From the NCBI GenBank assembly GCA_965659725.1, contig CBFHXG010000002.1, positions 1 to 64,000 of the forward strand: a stretch of DNA of 64,000 nt, written 5' to 3'. Shown here piece after piece: positions 41,495-50,950 of the stretch (position 1 is the first letter of the stretch; each line of letters opens with the position of its first letter). The position numbers and the translations under genes are program-made. The notes under the pieces are model-generated. The model had not been told where the DNA came from, did no database searches, and saw nothing but the letters and a program-made list of their open reading frames with translations. Source of the DNA: Phaeocystidibacter sp965659725 (GTDB taxonomy: Bacteria > Bacteroidota > Bacteroidia > Flavobacteriales > Schleiferiaceae).

Positions 41495-43299
41495 TTCTTC
41501 ACTTCTTGCTTGGTAGCTTCTTCTAGCTCTTCAAGAACGGGCTGTATCGTTTGTTCTGGAAGGTCGTTGATATCGATATACATGAAACCGTCCACTGAGT
41601 TGTTGAATTTTGGATCAACATTGAAGCTCACGATCTTCGCATTCTGCTTGATGTACTTCTTGAAAAGCACAGGAAAACGCATATTTCCTGGCTCTACCTC
41701 ATCGATGAATCGGTCGAATTTATTGAGATCTTCTCCCGATGTATTCTGAATGAACTTCTCATCGTCGTCACTCAAACGCACGCGAAACTCCTTTCGAGGA
41801 TGAATGTACTCTCCTAGTTTCTTATCGTAGAAATGATGCTTAACATAGGCGATCATCATTGCTTTGGAGAAGGTGGAGAATTGATTGGAAATACTCACGC
41901 AACCGGTAAGATATCTGACCTTATCGGGATTGCGTAAGATCACGTGGACAATGCCCTTCCATAGAAGGAACAATGGCATTGGCTTTTGTTGATACTCCTT
42001 TACGATGAAGGCGCGTCCCATTTCCAACGACTCCCTGAAGATCGGGAATGCTTCCTCTTCGATCTTGAATAGGCTTTGAACATAGAATCCTTTGATCCCG
42101 CTCTTCGCATATATATCGGCGCCCATTCCGAGACGGTAGGCACCTACGATCGTTTGCGCTTGATTATCCCACAGGAACAGGTGCAGATAATCGTAATCGT
42201 ATGCATCAAGGTCGGTCTCGTCATTCGTCCCTTCTCCCACATCTCGGAAGGTGATCTCTCGAAGTCGTCCGATCTCTCTTAGGATGCTTGGTATCTTATC
42301 GGCTGGCGCACAGAAAACCTCGAAGGTTCGAAACTCGGTCATCCGGTATCCGCCCTCTCGTAACACTTCTATCTCGTCCCAGATCAAATTCTGAGGTGTA
42401 GGATCGATGATCTTAGCTGGTTCTTTTGGCGCACGTGCAACCACTTTCCTGATCCTCTCTAATCTGGATGGATCTTCCAGTGGAGCTGATAGGCGGTACG
42501 TGCGTTCGCGCAATAGATTGGCCAGTTCTGATGTGCTTGTATACTCCTTCTTCTCTTTTGGGTCCACAGGTTTTCCGATGCGGACAAGGATCTGCTTATT
42601 GCGTTGTGTGAGCAGCTCACTTGGCAATTTAGCCGTTTGTAATGTGGATGAGAGTGAAGATAGAATGTAGAATAGTGGAGAATTCTTTGCTTTAAAGTAG
42701 ATCGGCACAACGGGTACGTCCATCTTATCGATCAACTTTATCGCACCTTCCTGCCATTCTCGGTCGATCACCTTTCTTTCACCAAACTTATACGCGCTCA
42801 CCTCACCTGCCGGAAAAATACCCAACCCCTTTCCGTCTTTTATATGTCGTACGGCCTCCTTAATTCCACCTGCAGAATTGTAAGCTTCCTTGCGCCCCTC
42901 AAATGGATTCACAGCAAAGAATTGTTCGGATAATGGTTCGATCTTTTTGAGGAGGAAATTGGCCATCACCTTAAAATCGGGACGGACCAGGGATATCAAC
43001 TTAAGTAGAACCAACCCATCGATGCCACCAAGCGGATGGTTGGAAACGGTGATGAACGGGCCTTCGGCGGGGATCCGCTTCAACTCATCTTCGAAATAAT
43101 TGAACTCAACGTGAAGATGTTCAAATACGGCGTCGATAAACTCAATGCCCTTCTTGTCGCCAAAACGATCATAGATCTCATTGAGATCGGATAATTTGGT
43201 AACGTCCATGAAGACTCCTGCAAGCCAGCTCATTCCATACTTATCTAGTTTGGCGGCCTTGGCTAGCTCTTCCTTGGCGATGAGTTGTTTGGTTTTCAT
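41482..43299 (-). CDS. olsF: OlsF-type bifunctional acyltransferase (ornithine lipid synthesis)
   Basis: A 605-residue fusion. The N-terminal ~280 residues are a PlsC-like acyltransferase with NHPLGGIDG at 87-95 and GIFPAGEVSAYKF. The C-terminal ~280 residues are an OlsB-like N-acyltransferase (TEFRTFEVFCAPADKIPSI, GAYRLGMGADIY, FVQSLFKIEEEAFPIF-type block, LLWKGI). OlsF of Serratia and Flavobacterium johnsoniae is known to make ornithine lipids alone, the C-terminal part N-acylating ornithine and the N-terminal part adding the second acyl chain. A TACATTTG element ends 7 nt before the ATG. It should act at the inner face of the membrane. Confidence 0.85.
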   Translation of the reverse strand: MKTKQLIAKEELAKAAKLDKYGMSWLAGVFMDVTKLSDLNEIYDRFGDKKGIEFIDAVFEHLHVEFNYFEDELKRIPAEGPFITVSNHPLGGIDGLVLLKLISLVRPDFKVMANFLLKKIEPLSEQFFAVNPFEGRKEAYNSAGGIKEAVRHIKDGKGLGIFPAGEVSAYKFGERKVIDREWQEGAIKLIDKMDVPVVPIYFKAKNSPLFYILSSLSSTLQTAKLPSELLTQRNKQILVRIGKPVDPKEKKEYTSTSELANLLRERTYRLSAPLEDPSRLERIRKVVARAPKEPAKIIDPTPQNLIWDEIEVLREGGYRMTEFRTFEVFCAPADKIPSILREIGRLREITFRDVGEGTNDETDLDAYDYDYLHLFLWDNQAQTIVGAYRLGMGADIYAKSGIKGFYVQSLFKIEEEAFPIFRESLEMGRAFIVKEYQQKPMPLFLLWKGIVHVILRNPDKVRYLTGCVSISNQFSTFSKAMMIAYVKHHFYDKKLGEYIHPRKEFRVRLSDDDEKFIQNTSGEDLNKFDRFIDEVEPGNMRFPVLFKKYIKQNAKIVSFNVDPKFNNSVDGFMYIDINDLPEQTIQPVLEELEEATKQEVKNQGS

Positions 43300-43305
43300 T
43301 CACCA

Positions 43306-43313
43306 CAAATGTA
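43306..43313 (-). promoter_or_regulatory. -7 promoter element of olsF
   Basis: TACATTTG on the minus strand, a perfect TAnnTTTG, ends 7 nt before the olsF ATG and leaves a leader of at most a few bases. Confidence 0.6.
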
Positions 43314-43359
43314 GTAATTCACGGAATTGAGAGGCCAATCCCACAAACAAAGGATCAAA

Positions 43360-44625
43360 TTATTCTTTGATCACCATTTGGTGCGTGTGCCGTGTTACCT
43401 GCTCCAGGAACACATCTCCCTTTGATCTTATGTATTCTACGGCCTTTTGGTCGTAATGTCGGATCGTAAAAAGAGTGAGATCTTCATTGTGTTTTACGTT
43501 GAATTCCGTGGATAATTTCTCCAACAATTCTGGCACCAAAATAGGATCGTGGTTGATAGAAAAGCTAGAGCTCACCGCAGAGTTCTGCATGGTATTTACG
43601 GCAATTCCACATTCGTGGAATATCTGATAGATCTTACTCAAATGATCTTCTACGATGAAGGCTAGATCTCGGGTACTCAAGGTTATGAGTACTTGTTTAT
43701 CTTTCTTGATGAAGCATGGCGACATAGGGTGCAGCCATTCGCCTTTTTGGATGGTAGTACCTGGTGCCGAGGGATCCACGAAACTCCTCACTCGAAGTGG
43801 GATCTCCTTTCTCTGAAGAGGCTGAATGGTCTTTGGGTGGATCACGGATGCCCCGTAATAGGCGAGCTCGATGGCTTCGCGAAAAGAAATTGTCTCGAGG
43901 CGGATTACATTTTCAAACACCTTAGGATCACCGGTGAGCACGCCAGGAACATCTTTCCAAATACACACTTCTTCTGCATTGAGAACATAGGCCATCACGG
44001 CAGCTGTATAGTCGGACCCCTCCCTACCAAGTGTAGTAGGAACACCGTTGGCGGTAGCGCCCAAGAAACCTTGAATGATATGGATACCATTGGGGTCGAT
44101 GGCATTCTTCACGCGCTCCTCGGTTGTCTTGAAATCCACGGTTGCCCTTCGGTGATGATCATCGGTAACGATCAACTCGTGGGCGTTTTGCCATTTTATA
44201 TCCTGACCAATGTCTTGCAGGTAGTAGAAAATGATCCGAGTTGAAAGCAACTCACCAAAGCAAATGATCCGGTCATATACCTGTCCGTATCTCTCACGAC
44301 CTCTGAGGGCAGCCTGTGTTCTGAGTTGATTGAATAGCTGGTCGACGACCTCCCAAACAGGGTGAGTATCGGAGAACAACTCTTCTGCGATCACTCGGTG
44401 AAAATCGATCACATTTTGAACGGCGTGATGGATCTCGGACTGATCGCCTTTCATCACTGCAGCCACCACCTCCTCGAGCGCATTGGTAGTTTTACCCATT
44501 GCTGAGACAACCACCACCAAGGGTTCCTTGGCATGTTCAACGATGATCTTACCGACATTTCTAACAGCTGCGGCATCTTTTACGGATGCACCACCGAATT
44601 TATATACGCGATAGGTATCGCTCAT
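43360..44625 (-). CDS. lysC: Aspartate kinase
   Basis: A 421-residue monofunctional aspartokinase producing aspartyl phosphate for lysine, threonine and methionine synthesis. The kinase domain begins YRVYKFGGASVKDAAAV and contains LGREGSDYTAAVMAYVL and VCIWKDVPGVLTGDPKV. The C-terminal ACT region (about 305-415) has VLITLSTRDLAFIVEDH and MQNSAVSSSFSI and may bind lysine for feedback control. It is the third gene of the lysA-GNAT-lysC string and overlaps the GNAT gene by 4 bp. A 7-bp inverted repeat (GATCAAA/TTTGATC) spans the stop codon. Confidence 0.94.
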   Translation of the reverse strand: MSDTYRVYKFGGASVKDAAAVRNVGKIIVEHAKEPLVVVVSAMGKTTNALEEVVAAVMKGDQSEIHHAVQNVIDFHRVIAEELFSDTHPVWEVVDQLFNQLRTQAALRGRERYGQVYDRIICFGELLSTRIIFYYLQDIGQDIKWQNAHELIVTDDHHRRATVDFKTTEERVKNAIDPNGIHIIQGFLGATANGVPTTLGREGSDYTAAVMAYVLNAEEVCIWKDVPGVLTGDPKVFENVIRLETISFREAIELAYYGASVIHPKTIQPLQRKEIPLRVRSFVDPSAPGTTIQKGEWLHPMSPCFIKKDKQVLITLSTRDLAFIVEDHLSKIYQIFHECGIAVNTMQNSAVSSSFSINHDPILVPELLEKLSTEFNVKHNEDLTLFTIRHYDQKAVEYIRSKGDVFLEQVTRHTHQMVIKE

Positions 44626-45131
44626 TTCTGCAAGGATTTTAATTGATCGCCGTGCGCGAAGGAAAAGGAGTGTATGGTTTGTTCGCTCATCCTACATTGC
44701 CACCATTCTTTTTCGATGTTGGCACCCAGATTTTCGTAAAAACGAACGGCAGGGGTATTCCAATCGAGGACTTCCCAACCGAGGCGTTTCGCCCCTCTAT
44801 TCTGTGATTCTTTGATAATCGCTTCGAGCAACATCCGGCCGGTGCCCTTACCTCTGTGTTCCTCGAGGACAATGAGGTCTTCGAGGTGGATGTAAGATCC
44901 TTTCCAGGTGCTGTATCGTTCGTAGAACAAGGCGATCCCAATAATGGTATTTCCTTCTTCCGCTATAAAGACTTCGAACTTTTGCGCTTGATGATCGCGT
45001 TTGAGATCTTCAACGGTAACCACTACCGCATCTGGCTCCCTTTCGAATTCAGCTAATTGTTGAATGAAACTCAAGACGATTGGCATATCGTCCTGCACTC
45101 CCCACCTTAGCTCAATACTTTTTGATTCCAT
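44622..45131 (-). CDS. GNAT-family N-acetyltransferase
   Basis: A 169-residue single-domain GNAT. The acetyl-CoA loop is LEEHRGKGTGRMLLEAI (about residues 91-107). The N-terminal ELRWGVQDDMPIVLSFI and the C-terminal WEVLDWNTPAVRFYENLGAN resemble diamine (spermidine/thialysine) acetyltransferases. It sits inside the lysine/aspartate operon, overlapping lysA by 25 bp and lysC by 4 bp. The position suggests a lysine-like or diamino-acid substrate, but this is inference. Confidence 0.85.
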   Translation of the reverse strand: MESKSIELRWGVQDDMPIVLSFIQQLAEFEREPDAVVVTVEDLKRDHQAQKFEVFIAEEGNTIIGIALFYERYSTWKGSYIHLEDLIVLEEHRGKGTGRMLLEAIIKESQNRGAKRLGWEVLDWNTPAVRFYENLGANIEKEWWQCRMSEQTIHSFSFAHGDQLKSLQK

Positions 45132-46351
45132 TCCACTTCAATCTGGTCGCGTAGTAGGTCCTTGATCTCTTGTCGCTTACGAATAAGGTGGAAGTTTCCA
45201 TTGTGGTGGAATACCTCAGCAGGTAATCTTCTGCTGTTGTAATTGCTGGCCATCGACATCACATAGGCCCCTGCATTTCTGAAGGCTAGGATATCTCCCT
45301 GGCGCACTTCCGGTAGTGGACGATCCCACGCGAACGTGTCTGTTTCACAAATGTAACCGACTACGGAGTAAATACGTCGTTTTCCCTCAGGATTTGTCAG
45401 ATTCTCAATGTGATGATAGGAATCGTAGAACATGGGACGGATAAAGTGATTCATTCCGCTATCCACTCCAACGAAAACGGTAGAAGTAGTTTGCTTGATC
45501 ACTTGAGCGGTAGTCAAGAAAGTCCCAGCTTCTGAAACCAAGAACTTGCCGGGTTCAAAGATGAGCTCTAGTTCTCGACCATACTCTTCACAGAACTTGC
45601 TGAAAAGTTCACACATCTGCTCACCCAATTCCTCAATATCGGTCTCTAGCCCTCCTGGCTCGTAAGCCACTTTGAATCCGGACCCAAAATCAACATATTC
45701 CAACTGTGGGAAATCGAGAGCAAGGTCGAGCAGGATCTGAGCCCCACGGAGGAACACTTCAATATCAAGGATCTCGCTACCTGTGTGCATGTGCAAGCCG
45801 TCGATGCGAAGATTGTAGTGATCTACGATGCGATGCAAGTGTCGCATTTGATGCACAGATATGCCGAACTTACTATCGATATGTCCAGTGGAGATCTTTT
45901 GATTACCACCGGCTAGGATATGTGGGTTGATACGAACACCCATGGGAACACGCTCGCCATAGATAGCTCCCAACTCTTCTAGAACACTCAGATTATCAAC
46001 ATTGATATGTACGCCAAGGCGAATGGCTTCTTCATATTCTTGAACTCCAACGCTGTTGGGTGTAAAGAGGATATCCTTTGGATCAAAACCTGCGTGTAAT
46101 GCAAGTTGAACTTCTTCAATGGACACGGCATCGAAACCTGCACCAAGCTCTCTCATGTAACGCCAAACATTGATGTTATTCAGAGATTTACCGGCGAAAT
46201 GGATTCGTGTAGCACAACGTTTGAACGCGGTGCGCAAACGCTTATACTGGCGATCCATGATCGCAGAATCATAAACGAATAGAGGTGATCCAAACTCGTT
46301 GATCAACTCTTGTGTACTTTGGCCATTCCATTGAATAGGTGTCTGTTCCAT
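45107..46351 (-). CDS. lysA: Diaminopimelate decarboxylase
   Basis: A 414-residue PLP enzyme making lysine from meso-diaminopimelate, fold type III. The cofactor lysine is in RIHFAGKSLNNINV. Other marks are HMHTGSEILDIEVF, VDFGSGFKVAYEPGG, LIFEPGKFLVSEAG, VGYICETDTFAWDRPLP (substrate Cys/Glu region) and GAYVMSMASNYN. Length is normal. It is the first gene of the lysA-GNAT-lysC string, with a TAATTTTG element 26 nt upstream. The FAGKS form in place of YAxKA is common in Bacteroidota. Confidence 0.95.
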   Translation of the reverse strand: MEQTPIQWNGQSTQELINEFGSPLFVYDSAIMDRQYKRLRTAFKRCATRIHFAGKSLNNINVWRYMRELGAGFDAVSIEEVQLALHAGFDPKDILFTPNSVGVQEYEEAIRLGVHINVDNLSVLEELGAIYGERVPMGVRINPHILAGGNQKISTGHIDSKFGISVHQMRHLHRIVDHYNLRIDGLHMHTGSEILDIEVFLRGAQILLDLALDFPQLEYVDFGSGFKVAYEPGGLETDIEELGEQMCELFSKFCEEYGRELELIFEPGKFLVSEAGTFLTTAQVIKQTTSTVFVGVDSGMNHFIRPMFYDSYHHIENLTNPEGKRRIYSVVGYICETDTFAWDRPLPEVRQGDILAFRNAGAYVMSMASNYNSRRLPAEVFHHNGNFHLIRKRQEIKDLLRDQIEVEWNQKVLS

Positions 46352-46376
46352 ATCCAGTTAAAGATTATTGAGGCTG

Positions 46377-46384
46377 CAAAATTA
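46377..46384 (-). promoter_or_regulatory. -7 promoter element of lysA operon
   Basis: TAATTTTG on the minus strand fits TAnnTTTG, 26 nt before the lysA ATG. The rest of the 222-bp divergent region up to fbp is AT-rich without other recognised signals except the fbp -7 element. Confidence 0.5.
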
Positions 46385-46543
46385 AAGTGACGTCTTATCA
46401 TGTACAACCTTTTTAAACACATTGTACGTATTTATCACATTTAGTTATTATATTAACAAATCAATAATGAGCTCATTCGAAGTGGATTTCTTGCTTCTCC
46501 GAATTCTCTCCTCTCGCTAGCGTTTATAAATGGCTCGGTTCCC

Positions 46544-46551
46544 TATCTTTG
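46544..46551 (+). promoter_or_regulatory. -7 promoter element of fbp
   Basis: TATCTTTG, a perfect TAnnTTTG, ends 23 nt before the fbp ATG. Confidence 0.65.
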
Positions 46552-46573
46552 CTTCGCTCAGAAAAAACGGCTC

Positions 46574-47584
46574 ATGCAAAGACCAACAACCCTGGGGGAA
46601 TTCATCGTAGAAAAACAGAGTGAATTTCCATACGCAACGGGAGAACTCTCCCAACTTCTCACTTCTATTCGTCTCGCCGCCAAGGTGGTCAACCGAGAGA
46701 TCAACAAGGCCGGTTTGGCAGACATCCTAGGTGCTGTAGGTGCAGAAAACGTTCAAGGTGAGAATCAAATGAAGTTGGATGTATACGCCAACGACACCTT
46801 CATTAGGGCCATGAGAGCCATGGGCGAAGTTTGCGGCGTGGGGTCTGAAGAGCTTGAAGATTTCATCTCATTCAATGATGATATTCATAAGGATGCCAAG
46901 TATGTGGTATTAATGGATCCATTGGATGGTTCATCGAACATCGATGTAAACGTATCGGTAGGAACGATCTTCTCCATTTATCGCAGAGTTACTCCAGTTG
47001 GCACGCCCGTTCAGTTGGAAGATTTCCTTCAACCAGGCAACAAGCAAGTGGCGGCTGGATATGTGGTCTATGGTTCATCTACCATGCTCGTTTATACGAC
47101 AGGTCATGGTGTAAATGGATTTACACTCGATCCTTCCATCGGTGTATTCTGTCTTTCGCACCCACAGATGACCATTCCAGAGAAAGGAAAGATCTACTCC
47201 ATCAATGAAGGTAATTACGCCCATTTCCACAGTGGAGTGAAGAAGTATATCAAATATTGTCAGGAAGTTGATGAGGTTACGGATCGTCCTTATACCTCAC
47301 GTTACATTGGCTCCTTGGTGAGTGATTTCCACCGAAATCTACTCAAGGGAGGAATTTATATCTATCCAACAGGAACAAAAGCTCCTCAAGGAAAGTTACG
47401 TCTACTTTACGAATGCAATCCGTTGGCCTTCATCGCTGAACAGGCAGGTGGAAAGGCAACCGACGGAGAAATTAGGATCTTGGATATTCAACCGACAGAG
47501 TTGCACCAGCGCGTTCCGTATTTCATCGGATCACGACAAATGGTCGACAAAGCGGAGGAGTTTATCCGAGCGGAAGAAGGATAA
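46574..47584 (+). CDS. fbp: Class 1 fructose-1,6-bisphosphatase
   Basis: A 336-residue FBPase, removing phosphate 1 from fructose 1,6-bisphosphate in gluconeogenesis. The metal site is VLMDPLDGSSNIDVNVSVGT (about residues 113-132). Other conserved parts are GENQMKLDVYAND, YVVYGSSTMLVYTTG, SRYIGSLVSDFHRNLLKGGI and the CNPLAFIAEQAGGKA end. Normal length. mfd begins 3 nt after its stop and may be co-transcribed. Confidence 0.96.
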   Translation: MQRPTTLGEFIVEKQSEFPYATGELSQLLTSIRLAAKVVNREINKAGLADILGAVGAENVQGENQMKLDVYANDTFIRAMRAMGEVCGVGSEELEDFISFNDDIHKDAKYVVLMDPLDGSSNIDVNVSVGTIFSIYRRVTPVGTPVQLEDFLQPGNKQVAAGYVVYGSSTMLVYTTGHGVNGFTLDPSIGVFCLSHPQMTIPEKGKIYSINEGNYAHFHSGVKKYIKYCQEVDEVTDRPYTSRYIGSLVSDFHRNLLKGGIYIYPTGTKAPQGKLRLLYECNPLAFIAEQAGGKATDGEIRILDIQPTELHQRVPYFIGSRQMVDKAEEFIRAEEG

Positions 47585-47587
47585 AAT

Positions 47588-50500
47588 TTGAACGCGAAAG
47601 AAATACTCTCGCTGTACGGAAATCAACCCACTGTTCAAGAGTGGTTATCGAAGCTCAACAACACCCCCCCGGGAAAGTCATTGGGCCTCACCGGCGTGTC
47701 CGGTTCATTCATTTCCGTGCTCTCAGCCCTTTCATACGAAAATGACGGACACCCGCTTCTACTTGTATTGACCGACAAGGAAGAAGCGGCCTACATACTC
47801 AATGACCTCGAGAAATTGGTCAAGGACAGAGATGTGCTCTTCTACCCTGGCTCTTATCGCAGGCCGTACGAGGTAGACGGAACCAACAACGCCAACGTTC
47901 TCCTTCGAGCCGAGGTGCTTAACCGCATCTCCAACCGACGAAAGTCGCCGATCATGGTATCCTACGCCGAAGCCCTCTTCGAGCAAGTGATCACCAAAAA
48001 AGAATTGCGAGCCAACACCCTACAAGTAAAGATCGGAGAGAACCTTGGGATCGAGTTCCTCAATGAAACGCTCTTCGAGTATCATTTTGAGAGGGTCGAT
48101 TTCGTCACCGACCCTGGTCAATTCAGCATTCGTGGAGGTATCGCCGATGTATTCAGCTTCGCACACGATCATCCCGTTCGCATCGAGTTCTTTGGAGATG
48201 AAGTGGAGTCGATCCGGACGTTCGACGTAGAAACCCAGCTCTCCATCGACACCATTAAAAGGATGGAGATCGTTCCGAACGTAGAGAATAAAAAGGTACT
48301 CGAGTCGAGGGAGAGTTTCCTTACATACATCCCCGAAAAGACCCGGATCTGGATGAAAGATGTAGAGACGACAGGGCAAATGCTCGACAAACTCTACGAA
48401 AAGGCGGAAGAGATCTACACGGGTCTCTCCTCCGATATAAAGCACTACAAGCCGTACGAGATGTTCGTAAGGGGCGATGATTTCAAGAAGGACCTTGGTT
48501 CCTATGTCACCGTTGAATTCGGCGCGAAATCATGGCCGGTTGAAGAAAGAACCGACTTCGCCGTTCAACCTCAGCCTAGCTTCAATAAGAACTTCGACCT
48601 TCTCAAGGACACGCTCAATGCAAACTCCACCAAGGGTTACACCAATCACATTCTCTGCGGAAACCAGCAACAAATAGAGCGCTTCCACTCCATCTTTGAA
48701 GACCTGGGAGCAGATGTAGCTTTTACGCCTGTACTCGGAGCCCTTCACGAAGGATGGGAAGATCCAAGTAGGAAGCTGGCCTTCTATACCGACCATCAGA
48801 TCTTTGAAAGGTATCAGAGATTCCGGCTAAAGACCGGTTTCGAGAAGAAGCAGAGCATTACCTTAAAAGAACTCAACAGTCTACAGTATGGCGATTTCGT
48901 AACGCATATCGACCATGGTATTGGCAAATTTGGCGGACTTCAAAAGATCGATGTAAACGGAAAGACCCAAGAGGCCATCAAGCTCGTGTACCGCGATAGT
49001 GATGTGCTTTACATCTCCATTCACTCGCTACACAAGATCTCCAGATACAACTCCAAGGATGGGTCGGCTCCAGCCATCAATAAACTGGGCTCACCGGCTT
49101 GGAGTAACCTCAAGAAAAAGACAAAAAAGAAGGTCAAGGAGATTGCCTACGACCTCATTCAACTTTACGCCAAACGCAGAGAATCGCAGGGTTTTGCCTT
49201 TTCGCCTGACAGTTATTTGCAGCACGAACTAGAGGCCTCTTTCGTGTATGAAGACACCCCAGATCAGTTCAAGGCAACCCAAGATGTGAAGGCCGATATG
49301 GAAAAGACCATCCCGATGGACCGTCTGGTTTGTGGCGATGTTGGATTCGGCAAAACGGAAGTGGCTATTCGTGCAGCATTCAAGGCGGCGACGGATGGAA
49401 AACAAGTGGCCGTTCTCGTCCCTACTACCATCCTCGCCTTCCAACACCACAAGAGTTTTTCGGAACGTCTTAAGGACTTCCCTATTAAGGTTGATTACTT
49501 GAATCGATTCAAGAGTGCGGCCAAGACACGTCAAACACTGAAGGATCTCGAAGAAGGTAAGATCGATATCATCATTGGCACACATAGATTGGTTGGAAAG
49601 GATGTAAAGTTCAAGGATCTCGGTCTGTTGGTGATAGATGAAGAGCAGAAATTCGGGGTATCTGTAAAGGACAAGTTGAAGACCATGCGCGTGAATGTGG
49701 ATACCCTTACACTCACCGCTACCCCTATTCCGCGAACACTACAATTCTCGTTGATGGCGGCCCGCGACCTGAGTGTGATCAACACACCTCCACCAAACAG
49801 ACAACCGATAGAAACCGAGTTGATCGGCTTCAATGAAGACGCGATCCGCGATGCGGTGATGTATGAGGTATCGAGAGGTGGACAGGTGTTCTTCGTTCAC
49901 AATCGCATTCAAAACATCCAAGAGGTAGCTGGCACACTCCAGCGGCTATGTCCGGACGTTCGCATAGGTATTGGACACGGCCAGATGGACGGCAAGAAGT
50001 TAGAAGATCTGATGATGCGCTTCATGAATGGTGAGTTTGATGTGTTGATCAGCACTACCATCATCGAGAGTGGATTGGACGTTCCCAATGCCAACACCAT
50101 CATCATCAATCACGCACAGAACTTTGGCCTATCCGACCTTCACCAAATGCGTGGGCGAGTTGGCCGCAGCAACAAGAAGGCATTCTGTAAACTGATTACT
50201 CCTCCTTTGGGAACCCTGCCGGACGAGTCGAGAAAACGACTTCAAGCGATCGAGCAATTTAGCGATCTGGGCAGTGGATTCAAGATCGCGCTTCGCGACT
50301 TGGAGATCCGTGGAGCGGGTGACCTACTTGGCGCTGAGCAAAGCGGATTCATCACCGACATGGGCATCGAGGCGTATCAAAAGATCTTGGCAGAAGCTGT
50401 AGAAGAACTCAAGGAAACCGAGTTCAAGGACCTGTATAATGAAGAGCTGAAAGCCGGTAAATACGTCAAGGAATGTCAGCTTGATACCGACCTCGAGCTA

Positions 50501-50950
50501 CTCATTCCTGACGACTACGTCAACAACATCGAGGAGCGGTTGCGCTTGTACACTGACCTAAACAACTTGGAAACCGAAGAGGATCTACAATCCTTTAGAG
50601 AGGCATTGGAGGATCGATTTGGTGAACTACCGCAAGAGGTAGATGACCTCATCACGTCGATGCACTTGCGTTGGATGGGACAGTCACTTGGTTTTGAAAA
50701 GATCGTATTGAAGATGGGTAAATTCATAGGGTACTTCTTATCGAAGCCAGAGAGCGATTACTTCGAATCTGAAACTTTCCGCTCCATGCTCCTGTTCACA
50801 CAACAGCAGCACAAGCGCGCACAAATGAAGCAGAAAAAGGAAAAACTGAGTCTTGTCATCAATCAGGTGAACACCATTACCGACGCCATGGCCATGCTTC
50901 GTCCCCTTCTTCCCGCATCAACAGAACAAACGGTAAACACCGAGGCATGA
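47588..50950 (+). CDS. mfd: Transcription-repair coupling factor
   Basis: A 1120-residue Mfd, which removes RNA polymerase stalled at DNA lesions and recruits UvrA. The N-terminal UvrB-like domains (about 1-340) include FYPGSYRRPYEVDGTNNANV and FSIRGGIADVFSF. The RNA polymerase-interacting domain (about 450-520) begins LQYGDFVTHIDHGIGKFGGL. The helicase core has Walker A GDVGFGKTE at 583-591 and the DEEQ box in VIDEEQKFGV. The end is the TRCF domain. The start is TTG at 47588; no nearby ATG exists, and it fits the family length. It overlaps the DinB gene by 4 bp. Confidence 0.96.
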   Translation: MNAKEILSLYGNQPTVQEWLSKLNNTPPGKSLGLTGVSGSFISVLSALSYENDGHPLLLVLTDKEEAAYILNDLEKLVKDRDVLFYPGSYRRPYEVDGTNNANVLLRAEVLNRISNRRKSPIMVSYAEALFEQVITKKELRANTLQVKIGENLGIEFLNETLFEYHFERVDFVTDPGQFSIRGGIADVFSFAHDHPVRIEFFGDEVESIRTFDVETQLSIDTIKRMEIVPNVENKKVLESRESFLTYIPEKTRIWMKDVETTGQMLDKLYEKAEEIYTGLSSDIKHYKPYEMFVRGDDFKKDLGSYVTVEFGAKSWPVEERTDFAVQPQPSFNKNFDLLKDTLNANSTKGYTNHILCGNQQQIERFHSIFEDLGADVAFTPVLGALHEGWEDPSRKLAFYTDHQIFERYQRFRLKTGFEKKQSITLKELNSLQYGDFVTHIDHGIGKFGGLQKIDVNGKTQEAIKLVYRDSDVLYISIHSLHKISRYNSKDGSAPAINKLGSPAWSNLKKKTKKKVKEIAYDLIQLYAKRRESQGFAFSPDSYLQHELEASFVYEDTPDQFKATQDVKADMEKTIPMDRLVCGDVGFGKTEVAIRAAFKAATDGKQVAVLVPTTILAFQHHKSFSERLKDFPIKVDYLNRFKSAAKTRQTLKDLEEGKIDIIIGTHRLVGKDVKFKDLGLLVIDEEQKFGVSVKDKLKTMRVNVDTLTLTATPIPRTLQFSLMAARDLSVINTPPPNRQPIETELIGFNEDAIRDAVMYEVSRGGQVFFVHNRIQNIQEVAGTLQRLCPDVRIGIGHGQMDGKKLEDLMMRFMNGEFDVLISTTIIESGLDVPNANTIIINHAQNFGLSDLHQMRGRVGRSNKKAFCKLITPPLGTLPDESRKRLQAIEQFSDLGSGFKIALRDLEIRGAGDLLGAEQSGFITDMGIEAYQKILAEAVEELKETEFKDLYNEELKAGKYVKECQLDTDLELLIPDDYVNNIEERLRLYTDLNNLETEEDLQSFREALEDRFGELPQEVDDLITSMHLRWMGQSLGFEKIVLKMGKFIGYFLSKPESDYFESETFRSMLLFTQQQHKRAQMKQKKEKLSLVINQVNTITDAMAMLRPLLPASTEQTVNTEA

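Noticed and set aside
43352..43371. Hairpin GATCAAA/TTTGATC at the lysC stop as a terminator
   Set aside because: The stem is short and AT-rich, overlaps the stop codon and is not followed by a T-run on the minus strand.
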